A stretch of 49,448 nt of DNA from Streptomyces mayonensis (lineage in GTDB: Bacteria > Actinomycetota > Actinomycetes > Streptomycetales > Streptomycetaceae). The notes below the pieces were generated by a model. The model searched no databases, was not told the DNA's origin, and was given only the letters and a program-made list of their open reading frames with translations. Of this stretch, positions 24,162 to 33,762 are shown in pieces. The stretch is taken from NCBI RefSeq assembly GCF_018982965.1, contig NZ_JACBYP010000058.1, positions 1-49,448 on the forward strand. The letters are read 5' to 3'. The position numbers were made by a program, and so were the translations under genes. The first letter of the stretch is position 1, and each line of letters opens with the position of its first letter.

Positions 24162-24188
24162 GCCTGCCGCGGCCCGTCCGCGGCAGGC
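24162..24188 (+). terminator. Perfect 11-bp hairpin after the M20 gene
   Basis: GCCTGCCGCGG, a five-base loop, then CCGCGGCAGGC. No T tract follows. Confidence 0.75.
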
Positions 24189-24237
24189 CGTACCCGCCCG
24201 TGCGCCCTCGGACACCCGTACCCGCCCGTACACCTCT

Positions 24238-24277
24238 GTTCGCCTCCGTTCGACTCCGTTCACCCTCGTCCGCATTC
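24238..24277 (+). repeat. Four 10-bp direct repeats resembling PHO-box units
   Basis: GTTCGCCTCC, GTTCGACTCC, GTTCACCCTC and GTCCGCATTC follow one another in the 319-bp space before the first BMP lipoprotein gene. The spacing is 10, not the 11 expected of PhoP sites. Similar but degenerate TTCGC units continue to about 24302. Confidence 0.6.
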
Positions 24278-24383
24278 CCTTCGCACCCCTTTCGCGCCCC
24301 TTCGAAACGATGGTTCACAAGGGCGTAACCGGCCATCGGCACGAATGGATAACGGCCCCGCACGACCCCGTTCCCAAGGGTTT

Positions 24384-24395
24384 CTACGCGCGTTA
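24384..24395. promoter_or_regulatory. Candidate nucleoside-regulon operator, BMP lipoprotein 1
   Basis: CTACGCGCGTTA overlaps a -10-like GTTAAT, 54 bp before the ATG. The longer stretch TCTACGCGCGTTAAT recurs before the second BMP gene, and the perfect palindrome CTACGCGCGTAG lies before the ABC ATPase and add. Confidence 0.65.
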
Positions 24396-24448
24396 ATGTG
24401 CGCCGAACCGAGCGCCCGCTGGGGGCTTTGGAGAATGGGGAACTTCAG

Positions 24449-25495
24449 ATGCGTCGGACATCGAGACTGGCCCGCGTCGCGGTGGGGGCCGCGTCGCTCG
24501 CACTCGCCGCCACGGCCTGCGGCGGCACCAGCAGCGAGAGCGGCGGCGGTGACGGCGACGGCGACAAGGGGCTTGCCATCGCGTACGACGTCGGCGGCGA
24601 GGGCGACCAGTCCTTCAACGATGCCGCGCACGCCGGTCTCCAGCGGGCCGAGAAGGAGTTCGGGTACAAGACCGCCGCCATCGAGCCCACCGACGGCGAG
24701 ACCGACGCCGACAAGGAACAGCGCCTGACCTCCCTGGCCAAGCAGGGCTACAACCCGGTCATCGGCGTGGGCTTCGCCTACGCCCCGGCGATGAAGGCCG
24801 TTGTGGCCGAGTTCCCGGACACCTCCTTCGGCATCGTCGACTCCGTGGTCGAGGGCGACAACGTGGCCTCCCTCGTCTTCGCCGAGAACGAGGCCTCCTA
24901 CCTCGCCGGTGTCGCCGCGGCCAAGGCCACCAAGACGAAGACGGTCGGTTTCGTGGGCGGTGTGGACAACCCGCTGATCCACAAGTTCGAGGCCGGCTAC
25001 ACGCAGGGCGTCAAGGACACCGACCCGAAGGTCAAGGTCGTCGCCCAGTACCTCACGCAGACCGCCGAGGAGGGCGGCTTCTCCAGCCCGGACAAGGGGC
25101 GCGCCGCCGCCGAGGGCCAGATAGAGAAGAAGGCCGACGTCGTCTACCAGGCGGCGGGCCTCTCCGGCCAGGGCGTGATCGAGGCCGCCGCGAAGGCGAA
25201 GATCTGGGCGATCGGCGTCGACTCCGACCAGTACCAGCAGGAAGCCCTGGCGGCGTACAAGGACTACATCCTGACCTCCGCCCTCAAGGACATCGACGGC
25301 GCGGTCTTCGCCCTGGCCCAGTCGGTCGAGGACGGCAAGCCGCTGACCGGCACCAGGACCTTCGACCTGAAGTCCGACGGCGTGGGCCTGTCCGACAGCA
25401 ACCCGAAGTTCGCCGAGGTGCCGGGTGCCAAGGAGGCCGTGGACAAGGCCAAGGCGGCCATCGTCGACGGCACTATCAAGGTGAAGACGGAGTAG
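24449..25495 (+). CDS. BMP-family nucleoside-binding lipoprotein 1
   Basis: A 348-residue solute-binding lipoprotein of the basic membrane protein (Med/PnrA) family, which binds purine or pyrimidine nucleosides for an ABC importer. The signal peptide ends in the lipobox A-T-A-C with Cys24, followed by a Ser/Gly linker. The mature domain has A-I-A-Y-D-V-G-G, D-Q-S-F-N-D-A-A, V-G-F-V-G-G-V-D-N-P-L-I and D-S-D-Q-Y. The ATG at 24449 was chosen over one at 24398 because it gives a normal signal peptide. It serves the ATPase and permeases downstream, and a near copy follows at 25779. A long hairpin ends the transcript. Confidence 0.92.
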   Translation: MRRTSRLARVAVGAASLALAATACGGTSSESGGGDGDGDKGLAIAYDVGGEGDQSFNDAAHAGLQRAEKEFGYKTAAIEPTDGETDADKEQRLTSLAKQGYNPVIGVGFAYAPAMKAVVAEFPDTSFGIVDSVVEGDNVASLVFAENEASYLAGVAAAKATKTKTVGFVGGVDNPLIHKFEAGYTQGVKDTDPKVKVVAQYLTQTAEEGGFSSPDKGRAAAEGQIEKKADVVYQAAGLSGQGVIEAAAKAKIWAIGVDSDQYQQEALAAYKDYILTSALKDIDGAVFALAQSVEDGKPLTGTRTFDLKSDGVGLSDSNPKFAEVPGAKEAVDKAKAAIVDGTIKVKTE

Positions 25496-25506
25496 AACCG
25501 GGACTG

Positions 25507-25565
25507 GGCACTTTGTCCCGGGCGACGCGCCGTCCGCGCGGCGTGTCGCCCGGGCCGAAGTGTCC
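25507..25565 (+). terminator. Long hairpin between the two BMP genes
   Basis: CCCGGGCGACGCGCCG pairs with CGGCGTGTCGCCCGGG, and the arms extend through GGCACTTTG and CGAAGTGTCC outside. It should separate the two BMP transcripts. Confidence 0.75.
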
Positions 25566-25701
25566 AATCGCCTCCGCTCCCGAGCCCCGAGGGTCACCCT
25601 CCGCCACCTTTCGTTTGCGCCCGGCGAGCCTTCCGGGCCCGTCCGCGCCGCCTTGCTCACGGCCCTATAACAAGGTGGACAGAAGGGGTTTTCAGGCAGG
25701 T

Positions 25702-25713
25702 CTACGCGCGTTA
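25702..25713. promoter_or_regulatory. Candidate nucleoside-regulon operator, BMP lipoprotein 2
   Basis: CTACGCGCGTTA, 66 bp before the ATG, with the same -10-like GTTAAT and similar flanks (GGTCTACG..., TGCG(G/C)CGAA) as at 24384. The promoter was therefore duplicated with the gene. Confidence 0.65.
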
Positions 25714-25778
25714 ATCTGCGGCGAAGCCAGCGCCGCAGCCGAACCGTCCCCGGCGCTTGTACGACAGGAGCACCAGAC

Positions 25779-26822
25779 ATGCGCCGGATTTCCCGGATCA
25801 CGGTCGCAGGCGCAGCGACCGCCTCCCTGGCCCTCGCCCTCTCCGCCTGCGGTGGCACCTCGACCTCCTCCGGGTCGGACGACGGCGACAAGGGTCTCGC
25901 CATCGCGTACGACGTCGGCGGCGAGGGCGACCAGTCCTTCAACGACGCCGCGCACGCCGGACTCCAGCGCGCGGAGAAGGAGTTCGGGTACAAGACCGCC
26001 GCCATCGAGCCCACCGACGGCGAGACCAACGCCGACAAGGAGCAGCGGCTCGTGTCGCTGGCCAAGCAGGGCTACAACCCGGTCGTCGGGGTCGGCTACG
26101 CCTACGCCGCGCCCCTGAAGGCGGCAGCGGAGCGGTACCCGGACACCACGTTCGGCATCGTCGACGACGCCACCATCGAGGCGGAGAACGTCGCCGACCT
26201 GGTCTACAACGAGGAGCAGGCCTCCTACCTCGCCGGTGTCGCCGCCGCCAAGAGCACCAAGACGAAGACGGTCGGTTTCGTGGGCGGTGTGGACAACCCG
26301 CTGATCCACAAGTTCCAGGCCGGCTACGAGCAGGGCGTCAAGGACACCGACCCGAAGGTCAAGGTCGTCGCCCAGTACCTCACGCAGACCGCGGAGGAGG
26401 GCGGCTTCGCCAGCCCCGACAAGGGCAAGACCGCCGCCGAGGGCCAGATCGAGAAGAAGGCCGACGTCGTGTACGCGGCCGCGGGACTCTCCGGCCAGGG
26501 CGTGATCGAGGCCGCCGCCGCCAACAAGATCTGGGCGATCGGCGTCGACTCCGACCAGTACAAGCAGGAAGCCCTCGCCAAGTACAAGGACTCCATCCTG
26601 ACTTCGGCCACCAAGGACGTCGCGTCGGCGGTGTACAGCCTCGCGAAGTCGGTCGAGGACGGCAAGCCGGAGACCGGTATCGTTCGGGGCGATCTGAAGT
26701 CCGGCGAGATCGGCCTCTCGGACTCCAACCCGAAGTTCGCGGACGACGCCGAGCTCCAGGCAGCCATCAAGACGGCCAAGGAGAAGATCATCAGCGGCGA
26801 GATCAAGGTCAAGAGCAGCTGA
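25779..26822 (+). CDS. BMP-family nucleoside-binding lipoprotein 2
   Basis: A 347-residue near copy of the protein at 24449, with Cys24 in L-S-A-C. The two share most of the mature sequence, including D-Q-S-F-N-D-A-A-H-A and the whole K-T-K-T-V-G-F-V-G-G region, and differ mainly in the signal peptide, at residues 115-150 and at the C-terminus. It likely delivers nucleosides of somewhat different range to the same permease. Gene and promoter appear to be a tandem duplication. GACAGGAG before the ATG is a good ribosome site. Confidence 0.92.
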   Translation: MRRISRITVAGAATASLALALSACGGTSTSSGSDDGDKGLAIAYDVGGEGDQSFNDAAHAGLQRAEKEFGYKTAAIEPTDGETNADKEQRLVSLAKQGYNPVVGVGYAYAAPLKAAAERYPDTTFGIVDDATIEAENVADLVYNEEQASYLAGVAAAKSTKTKTVGFVGGVDNPLIHKFQAGYEQGVKDTDPKVKVVAQYLTQTAEEGGFASPDKGKTAAEGQIEKKADVVYAAAGLSGQGVIEAAAANKIWAIGVDSDQYKQEALAKYKDSILTSATKDVASAVYSLAKSVEDGKPETGIVRGDLKSGEIGLSDSNPKFADDAELQAAIKTAKEKIISGEIKVKSS

Positions 26823-26877
26823 GCACCACCAGCACCACCTCGAACTGCGTGTAACCGCGCCGGTTGCGCCGCTCGGC

Positions 26878-26918
26878 GGGGTACGGAGAGGAGCCTGCGG
26901 GTCTCCTCCTCGTACCCC
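26878..26918 (+). terminator. Hairpin between BMP 2 and the ABC ATPase gene
   Basis: GGGGTACG plus GAGAGGAG pairs with CTCCTCCT plus CGTACCCC around a nine-base loop. It may terminate most BMP transcripts so that the binding protein is made in excess over the membrane parts. Confidence 0.7.
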
Positions 26919-26962
26919 GTCGTGTCGATGTGCCGCCGCCGCTTTGAGATGCCGTAGGGGCG

Positions 26963-26974
26963 CTACGCGCGTAG
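26963..26974. promoter_or_regulatory. Candidate nucleoside-regulon operator, ABC transporter operon
   Basis: CTACGCGCGTAG, a perfect 12-bp palindrome, 16 bp before the Shine-Dalgarno AGGAG of the ATPase gene. Confidence 0.65.
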
Positions 26975-27050
26975 ACGGCCCCCGTCCCCAGGAGAGTGCG
27001 CCATCAACGCGTCCAGCAGCCCTCCGGCGAAAGCGGCGGTCAACGAATCG

Positions 27051-28774
<1,724 letters not shown>

Positions 28775-28775
<1 letters not shown>

Positions 28776-29899
28776 TGAAGAAGTTCGACAAGGAGCGCGT
28801 GCTCCTCGCGGTGGCCGGACCGGTCATCGCGCTCGCCGTGGCCTTCGTGCTCAGCGCGATCGTCCTGATCGCGTCGGGCAAGAACCCGGTCGAACCGTTC
28901 GCCCTGATGTTCGAGCAGGCCGGGTTCTCCGACATCCAGGTCCTGATCGTCAACCAGGCGTCGATGTACTACATCGCCGCCCTCGCGGTGGCCATCGGCT
29001 TCCGGATGAACCTCTTCAACATCGGCGTCGACGGCCAGTACCAGCTCGCCGCCATGACGGCCGCGATCGTCGGCGCCCACGCCGACCTGCCGGCCGCCCT
29101 GCAGATCCCGCTGCTCCTGCTGACCGCGGTGCTCACCGGTGCCTTCTGGTCCGGCATCGCCGGTGTCCTGAAGATGACCCGCGGGGTCAGCGAGGTCGTC
29201 GCGACGATCATGCTCAACTCCATCGCCACCGCCGTCATCGGCTACCTGTGGCTGCCCGACGTCTTCGGCGTCAAGATCGGCAACAACAACACCACCGGCG
29301 AGATGCACGAGTCCGGCTGGGTCCCCGGCATCGACATGGGCGCCGCCGGCGAGATCTACGGCCTGGTGATCCTCGCCGTCGTCCTCGGCATCGGCTACTG
29401 GCTCGTCCTCAACCGCACCCGCTTCGGCTTCGACCTGCGCGCCTCCGGCGCCTCCGAGTCCGCCGCCGCGGCCAGCGGCGTCAACCCCAAGCGGATGGTG
29501 CTCACCGCGATGCTGATCTCCGGCGGACTCGCCGGACTCGCGGGCCTGCCGATCCTGCTCGGCGACACCCACACCTACAGCCTCAACTTCCCCACCGGCA
29601 TCGGCTTCCTCGGTATCGGCATCGCCCTGCTCGGCCGCAACAGCCCGGTCGGCATCGCCTTCGCCGCCCTGCTGTGGGCCTGGCTCGACAAGGCCTCGCC
29701 CGAGCTGGACTTCCACGGCTACGACAAGGAGATCGCGGTCATCATGCAGGGCCTGATCGTCCTCGCGGTGGTCGTCTCCTACGAGGCCGTCCGCGAGTGG
29801 GGCCTGCGCCGCCAGCAGCGCCGGGTGGGCGCCGAGCTGGCCGCCGGACACGTCCTCGGCGCCACCGACAACACCGAGAAGGAGGTGGCCGGCCGATGA
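28775..29899 (+). CDS. Nucleoside ABC transporter permease 1
   Basis: A 374-residue membrane protein of the BPD_transp_2 family (YufP/PnrD-like) with about nine hydrophobic segments. Landmarks: G-F-R-M-N-L-F-N-I-G-V-D-G-Q-Y, R-G-V-S-E-V-V-A-T-I-M-L-N, F-G-F-D-L-R-A-S-G, and I-S-G-G-L-A-G-L-A-G. It forms half of the import channel with the next gene product. The ATG overlaps the ATPase stop by one base (TGATG), and it overlaps the next gene by ATGA, so the three are translationally coupled. Confidence 0.92.
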
Positions 29900-31320
29900 C
29901 CGCCCCGACCACAGCGACCGACGTCAACCAGCCGTCGCTGCAGCCCACGGCGCCCACCGGCCGCCGGATGTCCCTGCCCGTCCTGATGCTGGTCATCGCC
30001 GGAGCCCTGGCGCTGACCTCCCTCGTCCGCCTCGTCACCGGCGCCAACGGCATCACCAACGTCAGCCAGATGTCCACCGCGCTCCAGCTCGCCGTGCCGA
30101 TCGGCCTCGCCGGTCTCGGCGGCCTGTGGGCGGAGCGCGCGGGCGTCGTCAACATCGGCCTCGAGGGCATGATGATCCTCGGCACCTGGTTCGGTGCCTG
30201 GGCCGGCTTCCAGTGGGGCCCGTGGACCGGCGTCCTCGTCGGCATCGTCGGCGGCGCGCTCGGCGGCCTGCTGCACGCCGTCGTGACGATCGCCTTCAAC
30301 GTCAACCACATCGTCTCCGGCGTCGCCATCAACATCCTCGCCCTCGGCGCCACCCGCTACCTCGCGCCGCTCGCCTTCGAGGGCCACCAGGGCGGCTCCG
30401 CCAAGCAGTCCCCGCCGGTCGACTCGCTCGGCCACTTCTCGGTCCCGGGCCTCTCCAGCGGCCTGGACAGCCTCAACAACCAGCACTGGTTCTTCGTCTC
30501 CGACCTCGCCGGCCTGCTCGGCGGCCTGGTCACCGACGTCTCCTGGCTGACCCTGATCGCCGTCGCGCTGGTCCCGGCCAGCTGGTACATCCTGTGGCGC
30601 ACCCCGTTCGGCCTCCGCCTGCGCTCCTGCGGCGAGAATCCGATCGCGGCCGAGTCCCTCGGCGTCAACGTCTACAAGTACAAGTACCTCGCCGTGATCA
30701 TCTCCGGCGGCCTGGCCGGACTCGGCGGCGTCTTCCTCTCCATCGTCGCCAACCCCTTCTACCTGGAGGGCCAGACCAGCGGCCGCGGCTACATCGGCCT
30801 CGCCGCGATGATCTTCGGCAACTGGATGCCCGGCGGCCTCGCCATCGGCGCCGGCCTCTTCGGCTACACCGACAGCCTCAACCTGCGCGGCGGCTCGGCC
30901 AACGTGCACGCGCTGCTGCTGCTGGTGGCGCTGCTGCTGGTGATCGCCGCCGTCGGCGTGCTGCTCAAGAAGAAGTACATGGTCGGCGCGGTGGCGCTGG
31001 TCTTCGCGGCGGTGATGGCGGTCTGGGAGAAGGCCGACGGCCACATGCAGTCCCGGCTCGACTCGGCCCTGCCCTACGTCGCGGTCCTGCTCGTCGTCGG
31101 AGGACTCTGTCTGCTGGTCGTGAAGCGATACGCCGCAGGAGTGCTCCTGCTCGCGGCTGCCGGGATGACGGCCTGGTACGCCGGTACCAACGAGGTCCCC
31201 AACCAGGTCGTCTCCGCCACGCCGTACGTCGTCACCCTCGTCGTCCTCGCGCTGTCCGCGCAACGGCTGCGGATGCCGAAGGCGGACGGCATGCCGTACC
31301 GGAAGGGGCAGGGCAAGTGA
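29896..31320 (+). CDS. Nucleoside ABC transporter permease 2, C-terminally extended
   Basis: A 474-residue BPD_transp_2 permease (YufQ-like). The core shows E-R-A-G-V-V-N-I-G-L-E-G-M-M, N-V-N-H-I-V-S-G-V-A-I-N, F-G-L-R-L-R-S-C-G-E-N, I-S-G-G-L-A-G-L-G-G and I-F-G-N-W-M-P-G-G. Homologues I know from Bacillus have about 320 residues. Here, after a K-K-K-Y-M stretch near 357, four further hydrophobic segments follow, ending in a basic R-M-P-K-A-D-G-M-P-Y-R-K tail. ATGA overlap with permease 1, GTGA overlap with cytidine deaminase. Confidence 0.9.
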   Translation: MTAPTTATDVNQPSLQPTAPTGRRMSLPVLMLVIAGALALTSLVRLVTGANGITNVSQMSTALQLAVPIGLAGLGGLWAERAGVVNIGLEGMMILGTWFGAWAGFQWGPWTGVLVGIVGGALGGLLHAVVTIAFNVNHIVSGVAINILALGATRYLAPLAFEGHQGGSAKQSPPVDSLGHFSVPGLSSGLDSLNNQHWFFVSDLAGLLGGLVTDVSWLTLIAVALVPASWYILWRTPFGLRLRSCGENPIAAESLGVNVYKYKYLAVIISGGLAGLGGVFLSIVANPFYLEGQTSGRGYIGLAAMIFGNWMPGGLAIGAGLFGYTDSLNLRGGSANVHALLLLVALLLVIAAVGVLLKKKYMVGAVALVFAAVMAVWEKADGHMQSRLDSALPYVAVLLVVGGLCLLVVKRYAAGVLLLAAAGMTAWYAGTNEVPNQVVSATPYVVTLVVLALSAQRLRMPKADGMPYRKGQGK

Positions 31321-31709
31321 CCGACGTCGACTGGGGCGCGCTGCGCACCGCCGCCCGCGAGGCGATGGCCCACGCCTACGCCCCGTACTCCGGTTACGCC
31401 GTCGGCGCCGCCGCCCTGGTCGACGACGGCCGCACGGTCACCGGCTGCAACGTGGAGAACGCCAGCTACGGCATCGGCCTGTGCGCCGAGTGCGGGCTCG
31501 TCTCCCAGCTCCGGCTGACCGGCGGCGGCCGGCTGACGCACTTCGTGTGCGTCGACGGCGAGGGCGAGGTCCTGGTGCCGTGCGGCCGCTGCCGGCAGCT
31601 CCTGTACGAGTTCGGCGGCCCGGACCTGCTCCTGGAGACCCCGGAGGGAATCCTCCCCCTGTCCCGGATGCTCCCGCAGGCCTTCGGGCCCGAGTACCTC
31701 ACCAAGTAG
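31317..31709 (+). CDS. cdd: Cytidine deaminase
   Basis: A 130-residue zinc enzyme that deaminates cytidine and deoxycytidine to uridine forms. Seen: A-Y-A-P-Y-S-G-Y near the start, C-N-V-E-N-A-S-Y-G substrate loop, C-A-E-C (zinc ligand Cys56, catalytic Glu58), and P-C-G-R-C-R-Q (zinc ligands Cys89 and Cys92). Length is right for the homotetrameric class. GTG start overlapping the permease TGA, so the enzyme is made with the transporter that brings in its substrate. Confidence 0.93.
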   Translation: MTDVDWGALRTAAREAMAHAYAPYSGYAVGAAALVDDGRTVTGCNVENASYGIGLCAECGLVSQLRLTGGGRLTHFVCVDGEGEVLVPCGRCRQLLYEFGGPDLLLETPEGILPLSRMLPQAFGPEYLTK

Positions 31710-31733
31710 CAACTCGCGTTAGGAAAGCCAGAC

Positions 31734-33017
31734 ATGGCCATGGACGTCATCTCCGTCATCCGCACCAAGCGGGACCGCGGCGAACTCAGCGGCGAGCAGA
31801 TCGACTGGGTCGTCGACGCCTACACCCGCGGCGAGGTGGCCGACGAGCAGATGTCGTCCCTCGCGATGGCGATCCTCCTCAACGGCATGAACCGTGGCGA
31901 GATCGCCCGCTGGACGGCCGCGATGATCGCGTCGGGCGAACGCATGGACTTCTCGTCCCTGTCCCGCCCGACCGCCGACAAGCACTCCACGGGCGGCGTC
32001 GGCGACAAGATCACCCTGCCGCTGGCACCCCTGGTGGCGGCGTGCGGCGCGGCCGTCCCGCAGCTCTCCGGCCGCGGCCTCGGCCACACCGGCGGCACCC
32101 TGGACAAGCTGGAGTCGATCCCGGGCTGGCGCGCGCTCCTGTCCAACGAGGAGATGCTGGACGTCCTCGACACCACCGGCGCGGTGATCTGCGCGGCGGG
32201 CGACGGCCTCGCGCCCGCCGACAAGAAGCTCTACGCGCTGCGCGACGTCACCGGCACGGTCGAGGCGATCCCGCTGATCGCCTCCTCCATCATGTCGAAG
32301 AAGATCGCCGAGGGCACCGGCTCGCTGGTCCTGGACGTGAAGGTCGGCTCGGGTGCCTTCATGAAGACGGTCGAGGACGCGCGGGAGCTGGCCTCCACGA
32401 TGGTCGGCCTCGGCACCGACCACGGCGTGAAGACCGTCGCCCTCCTCACCGACATGGCCACCCCGCTGGGCCTCACGGCGGGCAACGCCCTGGAGGTCCG
32501 CGAGTCCGTCGAGGTCCTGGCGGGCGGCGGCCCCTCCGACGTGGTCGAGCTGACCCTCGCCCTGGCCCGCGAGATGCTCGACGCCGCGGGGCTGAAGGAC
32601 GCCGACCCGGCGAAGGCGCTGGCCGACGGCTCGGCCATGGACGTATGGCGCCGCATGATCACGGCCCAGGGCGGCGACCCGGACGCGCCGCTGCCCACGT
32701 CGAAGGAGCAGCACGTCGTCAAGGCGCCCTCCTCCGGCGTCCTGACCCGCCTCGACGCCTACGACGTCGGCGTCGCCGCCTGGCGGCTGGGCGCGGGGCG
32801 CGCCCGCAAGGAGGACCCGGTGCAGGCCGCCGCGGGCGTCGAGCTGCACGCCCGCCCCGGCGACACCGTCGCCGCCGGCCAGCCCCTGCTCACCCTCCAC
32901 ACCGACACCCCGGACCGCTTCGCGTACGCCCTCGCGGCGGTGGAGGACGCGTACGACGTGGCCCCGGCCGGCACGGACTTCACGGCCTCGCCGGTGGTGC
33001 TGGAGCGTATCGCCTGA
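31734..33017 (+). CDS. deoA: Thymidine phosphorylase
   Basis: A 427-residue enzyme that splits thymidine or deoxyuridine with phosphate into base and deoxyribose-1-phosphate. It has the family signature K-H-S-T-G-G-V-G-D (83-91), G-R-G-L-G-H-T-G-G-T-L-D-K-L, S-I-M-S-K-K, and the C-terminal PYNP domain (A-R-P-G-D-T-V-A-A-G-Q). Full length for the family. AGGAAAG precedes the ATG, 24 bp after cdd. Together with cdd and the transporter it makes an uptake-and-salvage operon closed by a hairpin. Confidence 0.94.
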   Translation: MAMDVISVIRTKRDRGELSGEQIDWVVDAYTRGEVADEQMSSLAMAILLNGMNRGEIARWTAAMIASGERMDFSSLSRPTADKHSTGGVGDKITLPLAPLVAACGAAVPQLSGRGLGHTGGTLDKLESIPGWRALLSNEEMLDVLDTTGAVICAAGDGLAPADKKLYALRDVTGTVEAIPLIASSIMSKKIAEGTGSLVLDVKVGSGAFMKTVEDARELASTMVGLGTDHGVKTVALLTDMATPLGLTAGNALEVRESVEVLAGGGPSDVVELTLALAREMLDAAGLKDADPAKALADGSAMDVWRRMITAQGGDPDAPLPTSKEQHVVKAPSSGVLTRLDAYDVGVAAWRLGAGRARKEDPVQAAAGVELHARPGDTVAAGQPLLTLHTDTPDRFAYALAAVEDAYDVAPAGTDFTASPVVLERIA

Positions 33018-33040
33018 CCTGCAGTTTCCCCATTCGGGTG

Positions 33041-33072
33041 AACGGGATCGGTAGACCAGTACCGGTCCCGTT
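33041..33072 (+). terminator. Hairpin terminator after deoA
   Basis: AACGGGATCGGTA, loop GACCAG, TACCGGTCCCGTT: 13 pairs including one G-U. Confidence 0.8.
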
Positions 33073-33113
33073 CGGCATGCTGGGATCGGTGACGCACCGA
33101 TGGGAGAACCGCC

Positions 33114-33702
33114 ATGAGCGCACTCACCGTGAGCCAGGATCCCGAACAGAGCTGGGACGAGCTTGTCCGGTTCTGGGAGGAGATGGAGTGGCCCGAGGGC
33201 AGCAAGGTGGAGATTATCGAGGGGATCATCACCGTGTCACCCACTCCCGCGTACCGCCACAATGTGATCGCGGATCGCATTCAGACGCCGTCTCTACTCA
33301 GCGATCCCCGAGGATTGGGCGATTTTCCAGACTCTGTCCATCGCTGTGCCCTCCCGGCTGGGAATGTTCGTCCCAGATCTCTTGGTGACACCGGTCGATG
33401 AGGAGCGGGGCGAAGAGACCAGCCATGTCTCCGCCGCCCTCGCAGAACTCGTCGTCGAGATCACCTCCCGGTCCAACGCCCGGCACGACCGCATCACCAA
33501 GCCCGCGGCCTGCGCCACCGCCGGCATCCCGCTCTACCTCCTCGTCGACCGCTGGGCCCCGGGCGGACCCACGGCGACGCTGTACGGCGAGCCGAAGGGC
33601 GACGTCTACCGCCTGCTGAGCGCTGCGAAGTTCGGCGACCCCCTCAAGGTCCCCGCCCCCTTCGACCTCGTCATCGACACCGGCGAGTTCCCCGAGGCCT
33701 GA
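33114..33702 (+). pseudogene. Uma2-family gene broken by a one-base frameshift
   Basis: The start frame from the ATG at 33114 (M-S-A-L-T-V-S-Q-D, then E-I-I-E-G-I-I-T-V-S-P and R-H-N-V-I-A-D-R-I-Q) runs out of homology near 33287. The next frame continues it as R-L-Y-S-A-I-P-E-D-W, V-P-D-L-L-V, L-V-V-E-I-T-S-R-S-N and I-P-L-Y-L-L-V-D to the stop at 33702. Dropping one C in ACGCCGTCTC (about 33285-33294) restores a complete protein of about 195 residues with the Uma2 PD-(D/E)XK-like core. Either a recent mutation or a sequencing error. Confidence 0.82.
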
Positions 33703-33703
33703 C

Positions 33704-33750
33704 ACCGGAAGGGCGCCGCCGGGTGGCAAAGGGCGGCGCCCCGTTCCGGT
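33704..33750. terminator. Bidirectional hairpin
   Basis: ACCGGAA plus GGGCGCCGCC pairs with GGCGGCGCCC and TTCCGGT, around a ten-base loop. It lies between the broken Uma2 gene and the convergent dehydrogenase gene. Confidence 0.75.
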
Positions 33751-33762
33751 TGGTCGGTCCGG

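Noticed and set aside
31317..33017. Nucleoside antibiotic biosynthesis genes
   Set aside because: cdd and deoA with an importer and add form an ordinary salvage set; no tailoring enzymes for a nucleoside product are present.
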